From NCBI RefSeq assembly GCF_001715195.1, contig NZ_MDWE01000014.1, forward strand, positions 1 through 39,858: 39,858 nt of DNA, read 5' to 3'. The position numbers and the translations under genes were made by a program. Source of the DNA: Rhodohalobacter halophilus (GTDB lineage Bacteria; Bacteroidota; Rhodothermia; Balneolales; Balneolaceae). Shown here one piece after another: positions 1 to 11,300 of the stretch; the first letter of the stretch is position 1; each line of letters begins with the position of its first letter. The notes under the pieces are model-generated. The model made no database searches. It was not told the DNA's origin and worked only from the letters and a program-made list of their open reading frames with translations.

Positions 1-127
1 AATGATAAACTATATAAATACCATTTCGATTAAACGGGACACATTTTATCGATTCCGAGTATACCCACAGTGTTGATTGTTTGAGAATCAGCATTTGAAC
101 TAAAACACGAAAAAGAAAGGATTATAT
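1..127. other. Left edge, no gene seen
   Basis: This AT-rich stretch lies ahead of the first gene. No open frame of useful length enters from the left edge. The only useful signal is the purine-rich AAAAAGAAAGG ending at 120, a plausible but weak ribosome binding site for the gene at 128. No convincing promoter was found. Confidence 0.5.
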
Positions 128-808
128 ATGTCTCATCGAGTGAAATTGCATCACGACGCTCCCCATAAAAAGAAGATTTTTGAACTGACCGATGAGTTGA
201 TTGACGGCTCGGTCATGATTATTCCAACCGATAGCCAGTACGCGCTGATATGTGACTACAAAAATAAAAAAGGTCTCGAGCGAATCCGAAAGATCAGGCA
301 GTTGGATAAAAATGATCACTTAACAGTGATGTGCCATAGTCTGGAAAATGTTTCAATTTTTGCTCATCTGAGCGATGATAGCTTTAAACTGATCAAGCGC
401 CTGATTCCGGGGCCGTACACGTTTATTCTGCCTGCAACCCGTGAAGTTCCTCGCCTTCTCACTCACCCCAAAAAGAAAACGGTGGGTATTCGGGTACCGG
501 ATCACTCCGTTTCTCTGGAGCTGATTGAGGAGCTTGGTCATCCTGTGGTAGCCATTACGGCAAAACTGCCGGGTGTGGAGTTTGGTAGCCCCGAGGATGG
601 AAATCGTGAAATGTTCCTGAACCGGTTTGACAAAGTAGTGGATGTGGTTGTGGATGATCAGATGGATGAACTTTCTGATGAAGAGACCACCATTGTTGAT
701 TTAACCGAAGATATTCCCGTACTACTTAGGGAAGGACTGGGTATGGAACGGTTACGTGAAGCCCTGGCACTGGAAGGCTTTGATCTGAAAGAGCCGGAGA
801 CTGTATGA
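128..808 (+). CDS. Sua5/YciO/YrdC family protein, YciO-like
   Basis: This 226-residue protein has the Sua5/YrdC fold signature PTDSQYAL at residues 33-40. It continues with IRKIRQL, a TVMC segment and a PGPYTFIL stretch that match the YciO branch better than TsaC. TsaC and Sua5 make threonylcarbamoyl-AMP for the t6A modification of ANN-decoding tRNAs. YciO proteins share the fold, but their cellular role is less certain. The protein has no C-terminal Sua5 domain. The stop overlaps the start of the phosphofructokinase gene by 4 bases (ATGA), so the two are probably translationally coupled. The family call is firm; the reaction is inferred, and a true threonylcarbamoyl-AMP synthase role is not excluded. 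Confidence 0.85.
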   Translation: MSHRVKLHHDAPHKKKIFELTDELIDGSVMIIPTDSQYALICDYKNKKGLERIRKIRQLDKNDHLTVMCHSLENVSIFAHLSDDSFKLIKRLIPGPYTFILPATREVPRLLTHPKKKTVGIRVPDHSVSLELIEELGHPVVAITAKLPGVEFGSPEDGNREMFLNRFDKVVDVVVDDQMDELSDEETTIVDLTEDIPVLLREGLGMERLREALALEGFDLKEPETV

Positions 809-1881
809 AAATAGCGATCAACACCGGCGGCGGTGATGCTCCCGGACTGAACGCAGCTATTCGATCCGCTACTCTCTCAGCCATACGACGTGGCTGGGAG
901 GTAGTAGGAATTCGGAACGGATACGGCTCACTCTACTCGGATGAGCCGTTCATTCCGCTTACACGGGCCCGGGTTCGTGGAATTACACTGCAGGGCGGAA
1001 CCATTCTGGGAACAGCCAACCGCGGGAACCCGTTTGAGATGCCCTATAAAAAGGAGGATGGAAGCTGGGAGTTGGTGGATCAATCGGATGAGGCTGTATC
1101 ACAGTTTAAGAAGCACGGTATTGATGCACTGGTGGCTATAGGCGGCGACGGGTCGATGAGGATTGCCAACAGGCTGTCGCAGAAAGGAGTTCCGGTTGTA
1201 GGGGTTCCGAAAACCATCGACAACGATATCTGGGGATGTGAAATCACTCTTGGATTTGATACCGCCGTTACAACCGCCACAGAAGCGATCGATAAGATTA
1301 CCACAACGGCGGAGTCTCATCGAAGAATTATGGTGATTGAAGTAATGGGAAGATATGCCGGGTGGATTGCACTACACTCCGGGCTCTCTGCATCGGCTGA
1401 TGTAATTTTGATGCCGGAAATCGATTTTTCGCTTGAATCGGTTGCTCAAAAAATTCTGGAGAAAGAGGAGAAGGGAGAATCATACTCAATTGTTGTTGTG
1501 GCCGAAGGAGCTAAGGAGAAAGGAGGCGAACATTTTGTAAAGGGCAAAGTGCCGGGTCAGTCTGAACAACTGGGCGGTGTGGGGGCTTATCTCGAGAGGA
1601 GACTTTCTGAAATGACCGGCAAGGAGTCGCGTTCGTTAGTTCTGGGACATCTGCAGCGGGGCGGAACTCCGTCAACATATGATCGCCTGATCTCCCTTCG
1701 ATTTGGGGCTGCAGCGATCCGTGCAATAGAAAATCGGGATTATAATAAGATGATTGTGATGCAGCAAAACGAAATACGGCGTATTCCGCTGTCTGAAGTG
1801 GCTGATAAAATGAAACTGGTGCCGCTGGATGGAGATACGGTTCAAACCGCAAGGGAAATTGGAATCTGTTTGGGGGATTAG
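805..1881 (+). CDS. pfkA: 6-phosphofructokinase, ATP type likely
   Basis: This 358-residue glycolytic enzyme phosphorylates fructose 6-phosphate to the 1,6-bisphosphate in the cytoplasm. It shows NTGGGDAPGLNA at residues 6-17, GGDGS at 113-117, PKTIDND at 135-141 with catalytic Asp139, and a VMGRYAGW segment. Gly116 sits at the position that is Gly104 in E. coli PfkA, which favours ATP; pyrophosphate enzymes have Asp there. Lys136, however, is the residue usually seen in pyrophosphate-dependent and group III enzymes. The GHLQRGGTPS motif near the C-terminus is typical of the family. It overlaps the upstream YciO-like gene by 4 bases, and the ytxJ gene follows after 3 bases, so the three look like one operon. 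Confidence 0.93.
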   Translation: MKIAINTGGGDAPGLNAAIRSATLSAIRRGWEVVGIRNGYGSLYSDEPFIPLTRARVRGITLQGGTILGTANRGNPFEMPYKKEDGSWELVDQSDEAVSQFKKHGIDALVAIGGDGSMRIANRLSQKGVPVVGVPKTIDNDIWGCEITLGFDTAVTTATEAIDKITTTAESHRRIMVIEVMGRYAGWIALHSGLSASADVILMPEIDFSLESVAQKILEKEEKGESYSIVVVAEGAKEKGGEHFVKGKVPGQSEQLGGVGAYLERRLSEMTGKESRSLVLGHLQRGGTPSTYDRLISLRFGAAAIRAIENRDYNKMIVMQQNEIRRIPLSEVADKMKLVPLDGDTVQTAREIGICLGD

Positions 1882-1884
1882 AGG

Positions 1885-2265
1885 ATGAGTTTTTTAAGCG
1901 GATTGAGAGGAATGATGGGGGGACGTCCCCAACTCTCCGAAGAGTGGAAATTACCCGAGACGTCTGAGGAACTGGATGAACTGTTTGGGAGCGGCACGCA
2001 CGTGATTTACAAGCACAGTTTTAACTGTGCCGTCTGTATTTTTTCAAAAACGAAAGTAGAGGAGACGATGGAGAGTGCATCGAATGTGGCCGGTTTTTCC
2101 TTTATAGATGTGGTTAAACAGAGAGCGCTTTCCAAGGAAATTGCTGCAAAAACAGGTGTCCGTCATGAATCTCCGCAGGTGATTGTGTTAAAAGACGGCA
2201 AGGTGTTTTGGCATGCGTCACATTCGGGTATTACCAAAGATTCTCTTCAAAAAGCGATTCAGTAA
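1885..2265 (+). CDS. ytxJ: Bacilliredoxin of the YtxJ family
   Basis: This 126-residue protein has a thioredoxin-like fold of the YtxJ/DUF2847 family. These proteins are thought to remove bacillithiol from protein mixed disulfides, so their presence suggests that the organism makes bacillithiol. The active-site segment reads HVIYKHSFNCAVC, with cysteines at 48 and 51. Many family members have only the first cysteine (for example TCPIS), so a CxxC version could act as a dithiol reductant. A later RHESPQVIVLKDGKVFWHASH stretch, including the cis-proline, fits the fold. GAGG directly before the ATG is a tight ribosome binding site, and the gene sits 3 bases after pfkA. Confidence 0.82.
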   Translation: MSFLSGLRGMMGGRPQLSEEWKLPETSEELDELFGSGTHVIYKHSFNCAVCIFSKTKVEETMESASNVAGFSFIDVVKQRALSKEIAAKTGVRHESPQVIVLKDGKVFWHASHSGITKDSLQKAIQ

Positions 2266-2310
2266 CCTTACGTTTAGACAAACTTTAAAATTAACTCAGC
2301 ACAAAAATTA

Positions 2311-2637
2311 ATGGACCAAAAAAGAAATAAGAAAAAAGGACAGCAGATAGAAATTGAACTCAAAGATGATGAGGCAACCGGAACATACTCAAACCTGGTA
2401 ATGATTACGCACTCACCGTCGGAGTTTGTTTTCGACTTTATCTCCATGATGCCTGCCGTACCGAAAGCAAAAGTACTGAAACGCATTGTGATGACTCCGG
2501 ATCACGCAAAAAGACTGGCAAATGCCCTGAATGAAAATATTCGGAAATACGAAGCGGAGAACGGAACCATTTCAACCTCATCCAAAGAGCGGTTTGATAT
2601 GCCATTCAACTATCGCGGCCCCAAACCGGAAGCGTAA
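2311..2637 (+). CDS. DUF3467 domain protein
   Basis: This small acidic and basic protein of 108 residues belongs to the DUF3467 family, which is common in Bacteroidota and some other bacteria. The recognisable block is YSNLVMITHSPSEFVFDF (residues 30-47), followed by a PKAKVLKRIVMTPDHAKRLANAL segment and a short C-terminal tail. It has no signal peptide or membrane segment. The function is not known; genes of this family often appear next to housekeeping genes, and no role can be read from the sequence. It is the last plus-strand gene of the first cluster, ends 5 bases before the end of the convergent lptG gene, and has no terminator in between. Confidence 0.8.
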   Translation: MDQKRNKKKGQQIEIELKDDEATGTYSNLVMITHSPSEFVFDFISMMPAVPKAKVLKRIVMTPDHAKRLANALNENIRKYEAENGTISTSSKERFDMPFNYRGPKPEA

Positions 2638-2642
2638 GCTCT

Positions 2643-3722
2643 CTATTTTTTTGCAATCAGCAAGGCGAAGATTCCCAGTATAAAAAAGAATACATGCGGA
2701 AAGAATGCGGCAAACTCCGGAGTGATCGTTCCGGCTGCTCCAAACGGCTCAATCACCTTCATCATGGTGAGATAGATAAAACTGAATGATAATCCTGCGG
2801 CAATGTAGAATCCTTTGCCGCCTTTTCTGCGCTCTGTTGCAATTGCAAACCCGATAAAACAGACGACAACAATTGATATGGGATAGGCCATCCGGCTGAA
2901 TAACTGAACTTTTGGAAGGGAAATACCGCCGGCACCAATTCTTTCGATCGAGGCAATATATTCCAGCGCTTCGGGATAGGTAAGCTGATAGATATCAGAG
3001 GTGCGGCGTGTTAAATCCCGCGGCAGTATGTTCAGTTTGATCTCCTCATCCTCCGTCTCAAACTCTTCATACGCATTTTCGTTAAAAATGCGGTTCTGCG
3101 CACGGTTTGTCACCCAGGTGCGGGTGCTGTCTACCCATGTCATACGGTTGGCGGTGATTATTTTACTGATTTTATCCTCTTCAAACTCAAGGAATGTAAC
3201 CCGATATCCAATATTAGCACTGGCATCATAGAAGTTGATATTCACGACTGTGCTGTCGGAATCCTGCCTGAAAATTCCACCCCGATCGATTCGTTCTCCG
3301 CTTTTGGAGAGGTACTGCTGTTCGAAGGCGATCCGTTCGGCATTGGAGTTTGGGATGACGGTTGCATCCAGGTAACTCACAATCGCTGCAACAGTAACTC
3401 CGAATATTAGATAGGGAACAATGAGCCTGTAGAGACTGATTCCTGAAGCTTTGATTGCGGTGATCTCCAGTCTTTCGGTCATCTGCCCGGTTAAAATAAG
3501 ACAGGCAACCAACACGGCAACGGGCGAAACCAGACGGGTCATTTCCGGTATGTAATTCAGGTAGTATCGCCCCCAGATTTCGGCAAGCTCCGCACCTTTG
3601 TCTGCAAATTCATCACTGTTTTCCGAAAAGTCGATGAGGATGAAGATGAGAATGAGCAATCCGAGTACGAATAGAGTAATCGCAAAGAGCCGCATCAATA
3701 TGTAACGATCGAGCTTATTCAT
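2643..3722 (-). CDS. lptG: Lipopolysaccharide export permease LptG-like
   Basis: This 359-residue YjgP/YjgQ family membrane protein fits the LptG half of the LptB2FG transporter, which extracts lipopolysaccharide from the inner membrane and passes it to the periplasmic bridge. It starts with the typical MNKLDRYILMRLF, has three N-terminal membrane segments (about residues 10-30, 62-80 and 100-118), a periplasmic beta-rich domain, and three C-terminal segments ending in IAKK. The TERLEITAIKASGISLYRL stretch between TM2 and TM3 is the coupling region that contacts LptB. The start overlaps the end of the upstream lptF-like gene by 8 bases (ATGAATAA), which indicates co-translation. Assigning F and G is based on order and length and is less certain than the family. 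Confidence 0.88.
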   Translation of the reverse strand: MNKLDRYILMRLFAITLFVLGLLILIFILIDFSENSDEFADKGAELAEIWGRYYLNYIPEMTRLVSPVAVLVACLILTGQMTERLEITAIKASGISLYRLIVPYLIFGVTVAAIVSYLDATVIPNSNAERIAFEQQYLSKSGERIDRGGIFRQDSDSTVVNINFYDASANIGYRVTFLEFEEDKISKIITANRMTWVDSTRTWVTNRAQNRIFNENAYEEFETEDEEIKLNILPRDLTRRTSDIYQLTYPEALEYIASIERIGAGGISLPKVQLFSRMAYPISIVVVCFIGFAIATERRKGGKGFYIAAGLSFSFIYLTMMKVIEPFGAAGTITPEFAAFFPHVFFFILGIFALLIAKK

Positions 3723-5130
3723 CCTTCTGAAACAGATTGGTAATTCGAATGGAAGTGCTGACGTGAAGTGTTAAAATAATTCCGACAATCAGGAAGAAGA
3801 TATTGATTCCCCACATTCCCCAAAACGGGCTGATGATCATTCGGTCTGCAAGTTTTTCACCCTGTATGATGGCGATGAAATAGATGGTCAACAGTCCGCC
3901 GCCAATCAGGGCTGCCACACCGAGATTTCCTTTTCGGGTGAGCATACCGATGGGGGCTCCGAGAAAAACGAATACCACACATGCAAAAGGGATCGAAATC
4001 TTTTTATGAACTTCTACCAGGAATTCGGCTACACGAAAATCGCGCCAGGTTACATTCGATTTTAAATTGTCCAGCTCGGAGTTGTAGCGGTCGATGGTAT
4101 TGATGGCGCGGTTGATGGCCCCAATCTGAGTAGACGGATTGGGCAGATGCTGAAGTGCAATCAGCCCGGAGTGATAAATGTTCAGTGTATCCTGAATGTC
4201 GTTCCGTATTAGATTAACGGACCGGCTCGGTTCGCTGTAAAAAGGTTTCTGCTGATTTTGCCCTGTATTCTCCTTGAATTTTTCAATTTCACGCCTCTGT
4301 TCGGTACGGATGGTATCAACCACAGCAAGCATCGCCTGTGCACTCATGGTGCGGTCGTTTCGGCTTCGGCGGTCGGGGTTCGATCGTGAAAAGGAGAGGT
4401 CGGTCAGGTCGAAGCTCATCCGGTATCGGGAAAAAGCATTTCGCTCCATCGTCTCTTCACTTCGCCGTTCGCCCGGGATGAACCGAAGTGTGGATCCGTT
4501 ATAGAGATACAGGGATAAGGTGTTTTCGTCCGCGCTCTCAAGCCACCCGCGTTCTGCATTAATGTAGGCGCGTCGTCGGTTATCCGATGCATCCTGAAAT
4601 ACCCGTACATCGTAAAGGGAGTCACTTTCGCTGTCGATCTCTGTGATCAAAAATGTGTAGCCATCCAGATCCTCATAAAATGTACCCGGTTGCAGATCAA
4701 AGGCAGGTTTTTGCATTCGGATATCTAAAAAGAGGGAGCGGGCCTTGTGGTTCGATTCCGGCAGGATATAGTTGGAGAAATAGGTCATGGCGCCAAACAG
4801 AACGAAACCCGTAAGAATCATCGGGTACATCAGTTTAATGGGGTTAATTCCTGCAGCACGGATAGCAGTCAGCTCGTTCCATTCAGAAAATTTACCATAG
4901 GCAATTAACGTTGAGACCAGAACCGCCATCGGCACCGCCAATACCACCATATAGGCAAGGTTGGTGAGGATCAGCTCGGCAACGATAAAAAATGGCAGAC
5001 CTTTTCCAACCAGTTTATCTACGTGAAGAATCAAAAACTGCATCAGGAGCAGAAACATCACTGTAAAAAAACAAAAAAGAAATGGGCCGATATGTTTTCG
5101 GAATAACTCGGTCTGTACGCTGTTAAACAT
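3715..5130 (-). CDS. lptF: Lipopolysaccharide export permease LptF-like
   Basis: This 471-residue YjgP/YjgQ permease is the partner of the downstream gene in the LPS export complex. N-terminal membrane segments lie at about residues 15-35, 50-75 and 100-120, with the coupling motif EWNELTAIRAAGINPIKLMY between the second and third. The C-terminal segments follow a SIPFACVVFVFLGAPIGMLTRKGNLG-type region. It is about 100 residues longer than proteobacterial LptF because of an extended periplasmic and coiled region (about residues 235-370), as is usual in Bacteroidota. The gene is divergent from sprA, with 225 bases between the starts. That interval (5131-5355) must hold both promoters, but no clear boxes were found in it. 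Confidence 0.87.
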   Translation of the reverse strand: MFNSVQTELFRKHIGPFLFCFFTVMFLLLMQFLILHVDKLVGKGLPFFIVAELILTNLAYMVVLAVPMAVLVSTLIAYGKFSEWNELTAIRAAGINPIKLMYPMILTGFVLFGAMTYFSNYILPESNHKARSLFLDIRMQKPAFDLQPGTFYEDLDGYTFLITEIDSESDSLYDVRVFQDASDNRRRAYINAERGWLESADENTLSLYLYNGSTLRFIPGERRSEETMERNAFSRYRMSFDLTDLSFSRSNPDRRSRNDRTMSAQAMLAVVDTIRTEQRREIEKFKENTGQNQQKPFYSEPSRSVNLIRNDIQDTLNIYHSGLIALQHLPNPSTQIGAINRAINTIDRYNSELDNLKSNVTWRDFRVAEFLVEVHKKISIPFACVVFVFLGAPIGMLTRKGNLGVAALIGGGLLTIYFIAIIQGEKLADRMIISPFWGMWGINIFFLIVGIILTLHVSTSIRITNLFQKDE

Positions 5131-5355
5131 GCCTGAATAGTACAGCTATTTTAACATTCATAAAAAGGAGAATTCTAAATTCAGATCCTTTCAAAAGGTT
5201 CTATTTTTAAACATCTTTGCGCAGAGTTTATTATTCTTAGAGAATCTTATTTGAACCCCATAAACCCTCTCTTATCGAGCAAACGTTACGACCCTGATTG
5301 ACACTTTACTTATCAGCAATACACTCCAATGGCCCTCAGGCGGGCCTGATTATAA

Positions 5356-8300
5356 ATGTATGCACCGGTGCCAATAAAACGTTTTCTATATCTCTTATCG
5401 ATGGCTGCATGGATCATGCACGTTTTTGCCATGTCGGTGGTATATGCTCAAGAGGCCGAAGAAGAGGCAGAGGAGCAGCAGCCGGAGATCTTCAGGCCAA
5501 TTCTCGGTGACAAGGTTTCTCCGGTCTATTTCAGACCCATTCCCAAACTTTACTATATCACGCTGCCGTCCGAAGAGCTTCATGTTCAGACACGTGCAGA
5601 TGGCGGTTTTACCATTGAAAAGCGGATCGGGGGGATAAGATCCGGATTTCCGACATCACTATCGTTCCATGATTATGCATTGAAACAGCGTGAGAGAGCA
5701 AAATCGGATAACTGGGGGCAGCTTATTCTGGAAACTTCCCGCAGGGATGAGAGCCGGCGGGGGTTGTTCGATTTTAGCGTGGCGATTCCAGGAGGTCGTG
5801 AATCTGCATTTTCAACTATTTTTGGAAGTCCGGAAGTGAACCTTAGGGTGAACGGTGTGGCCAGCATGAACGTGGGTGCATCCATTCAGAAATCGGAAGA
5901 TCCAAGTCTGCCACCGGATCAGCAAACCAGGATTGATCCAACCTTCGACCAGAGCCTTCAGTTAAACATTCAGGGTAATATCGGGGATAAACTCACCATC
6001 GAAACGGATTGGGACACCGAGAGACAATTTGATTATCAAAACCGTCTGAGCATTCGGTATGAGGGGTATGAGGATGAGATTATTAAAAGTATCGAGATGG
6101 GTAATGTGAACATGAACACGGGTAACTCCCTGATTCGTGGCAGTGGTGCACTGTTTGGAGTGAAATCGGTGGCTGAACTCGGCTCGTTCCGGCTAACTTC
6201 GGTCATCTCTCAACAGGATGGTGAGAGTAACGTAGAGACAATCAGAGGCGGTTCACAAGAGCAGCCGATCAGACTTCGGCCGGCAGACTACAGCGACGAC
6301 CGCCACTTTTTTATGGATTTTTATACCCGCCAGGAGTTTGAAACGAGCATGGCAAATCCTCAGCAGTTAACTCAAACACTTCAAATTGCCGATGTTGAGG
6401 TGTGGGTGCTGCGCGAGAGCATCCAGGCAGATGAGGGAGCGCGGCTGGCTGTGGCGCTGGCTGATATGGGTGTGGTGCAGAATGGTAACGGTTATTTACC
6501 CCCCGATAACAATCAGGATGTCTATTCACCGGAACTTCTGGATCAGTTTCGGGATCCCCAAACCGGAGTTTCACCGGAAGATCTTGGTGTTACCGATTCA
6601 CGAAATTTTGAGGAGGGATACTTCACACCGCTTGATGAGGGGACAGATTACACAATCAATAAAGTTTCAGGTTATCTCTCCCTTCGCAGAAGTCTCGGCT
6701 CCAGAGAGGTGTTAGCTGTCTCTTTTACCTATCGGGGTGCAGGGAATGAAATCGTTAATGTGGGCGAACTGAACCGAAGCGGGAATGACCGGATCTTTCT
6801 AAAAATGCTGCGACCGCAAAATGTGTCTACCGATAATGAGCTTTTTGCCTTAACGATGAAGAATATCTATTCGCTGGGTGTGAGTAACATTAACCGGGAG
6901 ACACTGGAATTGGAGCTGGAGTTTACCGAAGAGAATATTGCCAGGGATCGATTGCCGGGGCGGGCTTCAACCCTTTTGCAGGATCTGGGTCTCGACAGGG
7001 TAGATTCGCAGGGAGCTCTTGAACCGGACAATCAACTCGATTTCGGAACCGGAACACTCGATCCGCAGAATGGACTTGTGATCTTCCCCTATCTTGAACC
7101 GTTTGGCTCGCGTATCAGAAGTGTGCTTGAGGATTCTCCGGCAACAGAGGAGGAGATCGATCGGCTAAGCTATGGTGAGCTCTACACTGAGAGACAACGG
7201 AATGCCTCCCAAAGTTCGAAAAACGGATTTTACAGATTCAGCGGTACATCCAGAGGAGGGCTTCAGGAAAATTATAATCTTGGGATGGCACTGGTTGAAG
7301 GATCTGTTCGCGTCTACGCAAATGGGAATCAGCTGCAGGAAGATGTGGATTACCAGGTGGATTATTCATTTGGCAGCATAACCATTTTAAATGACCGCTA
7401 CACGGCCCCCGGGCAGGATATTCGAATCGAGTATGAAAATCAGGCCCTGACCTCCATCGAGCAGAAAACATTTACCGGGCTCCGGGCTGAATACGATATC
7501 ACAAACAACTTTACGCTTGGCGGTACTTACTTTCGGTTTAATGAGCGTCCGCTGGATGACAAAATTAGAATTGGGGATGAACCGATAAGCAATGCCGTGA
7601 TCGGGTTGGATGCCAACGCCCGATTTAATACTCCGTTCATCACAAGGGCTGTTGACTGGCTTCCGCTTATTCAAACACGCGAAAATTCTGAGTTCGAATT
7701 TAGCGGTGAGTTTGCACAGCTTCGTCCGGGTGTTGCCGAAACCAGGGCTGTTCGTAGGGCAATTCGTAATAATGAACTTTTCGAAGATGAGGAGGATGGT
7801 CTCTCGTTTATTGACGATTTTGAAGGGGCAAATATCAAAATCAATTTGCTAAATGCCACCAGATGGAATCTGGCTTCGGCCCCGGCTGCGGTTCCCGGAT
7901 ATGAGCCCGATGAGCCTATATTTGAGGAGGATGACTTTCCGGGTGCTCCGGTTTCTAATCAACAGTCCCGGCTGGACCGATCAGACCTGCGATCCAAATT
8001 TTCCTGGTACTCCATTCCGCGAAATATCACCTCTATTCTGGGTAATGTTGAGTTTACCCCGGAATCCCAGCCGGTTCAGGTTACGGATGTTTTTCCGGGA
8101 AGGGAGACACAAAATCCGCAGGATGAGATTATTACAACCATGGATCTGTTTTTCGATCCAACATCGCGCGGGCAGTATAACTATAATTCTGAACTGCGAA
8201 CGCTGCTTGAGGAGGAACCTGAGCGAACCTGGGGCGGTATGACTGCGGTGATCCCGTCGGGGCAGGAGGATTTCTCTCAGAATAACATCGAATTTCTGGA

Positions 8301-11300
8301 GTTTTGGGTTCAGCCAATTTTGGCAAACGGTCAGCCTGCACCGGCCGGATCAGTTGAAGATTTTGATGGCAAAATTTTTATTGATGTGGGATTGGTCTCC
8401 GAAGATGTGATTCCAAACTCCAAATTAAACACAGAGGATGGACTGGCGTTAAATCCCGAAACGTTGATTTTGGACAGCCAGATGAATCCTCGTTCTGCTC
8501 TACCCGCAAATCCGCCGCCACCGGAGGGACAGTTTTCAAACGAAAACAGGGAGCTGGAAGATGTTGGCCTAGATGGAATGCCAAATTCCGGCGGGGTTAA
8601 CGGTTTGAATGAGCAAACCATTTTTCAGGATTTTGTGGATCAGATGAGGGATCAGTGGGGGGCGAGCAGTGATAAATTTCAGCGTATTGAGCAGGACCCT
8701 TCAAATGATGACTATCGGTTTTATGGAGAGTCATCAGTCCAAGATCTGCCGCTGCACGAGAGATTTCATCGAATGCTCGGGTTTGGTGACGGCAACACGC
8801 CAATTGATCAGAGTGACCGGAGGGCATCCACAAACCGGCCCAATACCGAAGGGTTGGTCAATCCGTCAACGGTGGCCCTCACCAACGCCTACTATCAATA
8901 TGAAGTTGATCTGAATCCGGCTGATGAAAACCGCCTTGAGATTGGAGCAGAGGGAACCTACATCGTTGACAGGGTTCCGGGATCCCGCCAGCAGGATCGC
9001 TGGTATCAGGTTCGCATTCCTCTGGATGAGTTTAAACGAAAAGTGGGTGATATCAATGACTTTCAGAATATCACCTACATTCGAATATGGATGTCCGGAT
9101 ATAAACAGCCGTTCACCTTGCGGTTTGCCACATTGGAGTTTGTAGGCAGCCAGTGGCGGCAAGATGAGAATATCAATAATCAGAGTGATCCGAATGCGGA
9201 TCTTAGAATCAGTACTATCAACATTGAGGAGAACTCCAATCGCCGCCCGATACCCTACAGACAGCCACGGGGTGCGATTCGGGCACAGAACAGAGGTACA
9301 CAGCTGCAATCCCTTCAGAACGAACAGTCGATTGTGCTCCAGGCTGAAAATCTGGGTCCGGGTTCACTACAGCTCATAAAAAGAGTATTTCCGGGTGGGT
9401 TGAACCTGCTCAACTACTCCAATATGCGAATGTTTGTTCACGGTGAGGGGTTTGAGCAGCGCGGCGATGCTGAGCTGGTGATGCGGTTTGGTAACGATCT
9501 GGAGAACAACTATTACGAATATCGTCAGCCGGTAACCCCGTCAAATCCCAACTTTCCATACCAGGAGTTTGATCCGGCAGGAAATCAACTTATTGATGAG
9601 GAAGCGGAACAGGTTTGGTTGTATGATGAGAATAGTATGAATATTGTACTTACTGCATTTAATCAGCTCAAGCAGCTTCGGGATCAGGAGGGGGGCGGAT
9701 CGCTGTCAGAGGTTTATGAACGGGCAGATATTCTTGAAAATAGCGTACCCGGTGCTGTAGTGGCAATTAAGGGAAATCCATCTTTGGGAAGAGTTTCTGA
9801 AGTGGGAATGGGAATTCGAAACCCCTTTGATCCGGAGAACCCGGAGGGAGCCGGAACCCCGATATTGGATGCGGAGCTGTGGTTGAATGAATTGAGGGTT
9901 TCCGGTTTTGACAATGAGAGCGGATGGGCTGCCAACGCTAAATCTTCGCTTACAATTGCTGATTTTGCCACTGTGAATGCAAATTTAACCCGCCAAACAC
10001 AAGGTTTCGGGTCGCTCGATTCACGGCTCGGGCAGCGCAGGGTAAGTAATGAAACGGCTTACGATCTCTCCACAACCGTAAACCTGGATAGTTTTATACC
10101 GGAGCGGTATGGATGGAATATTCCGGTCAGTCTATCCACCCGGCGGTCCACCTCCGTGCCTAAATATCTGCCCAATCAAGGGGATATTCGTTTTGATGAT
10201 TTTGAACGTGCGGTTCGTAATCGGTCAGATTTAAATGAAGATCAGCAGGATCGGCTGATTGAACAGCAGGTTCGTGAAGTAGAAACGTATATGGAGAGCT
10301 ACTCCGTAAACCTGTCCAATTTATCGAAGCGGAATTCACAAAACCGACTGGCCAGATATACCCTCGACAACACAACCATCAACTATGTGTACAATACAAC
10401 GGATGGTCGCTCACCTGAATATCTGTTTCAAGACAACTGGAACTACAATGCTTCTATCCGTTACAACCACAATTTCAGAACGGCACGCTATGTTCGTCCG
10501 GCCGGATTTCTTTCCGGAGTACCGATAATCGGTGCTGTTGGAGGTCTTCAGCTTGGCTACATGCCAACGAATATACAAACCTCATTTAGCACCCGGCGAT
10601 CGTATGAGGAGAGGAAGAGAAGAGTAGAGCTGGGGCAGGAGTTTCCCCTTCAGCAAACACACAGCTTTACCTATACTACAGACTTCGGTTTCGGTTATAA
10701 CCTGACCCCCTCTATTTCCACTTCATTTCAGTCGCAGAATATTTACGATCTGGCCCGGATTGCCGTAGAAGATGCAGGGCTTTCCGGGGCAGACAGCACC
10801 GCCTACAATCCATTACCGTCATTTGATGTATTTCGGGATCTTCTTTTTGATGATCTTTCTCCGCGCCAAAGCAGTTATACTGAAAACTATACGGCAAGCT
10901 GGCAACCCCGCTTGAACCGGATCACGCTGCTGGACTGGATGAATTACAACGCACGATACTCCGGAGGTTTCAGGTGGGAAAATTCCCCGTTTGGATCTAA
11001 CCAGGGAGCCAGAGTTGCAAACACCTTCAGGCTTGATCACACACTGAGAATTAATACCGAGTCTCTGTTCAACAAAGTTCCGTTTTATGAAAATGCCGTA
11101 GAAGCGGACCGCAATGAAGGTAGGGAGAGAGATGCCGGAGGTGCTGAAGAGGGATATACATTCGGTGAGCAGGTCACCTACTACAGCCGCAAAATGTTCC
11201 TGGCGGTTTTCAGTATGAGAAGTGCGGACATCAATTACAGTAACTCAAAAACTAGTTCTCAGGCAGGTTATGATGGGGAATCAAGCTTTTTTGATATGTT

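Noticed and set aside
5298-5510. A plus-strand 70-codon frame over the sprA start
   Set aside because: It overlaps the signal peptide of sprA in another frame and has no conserved features.
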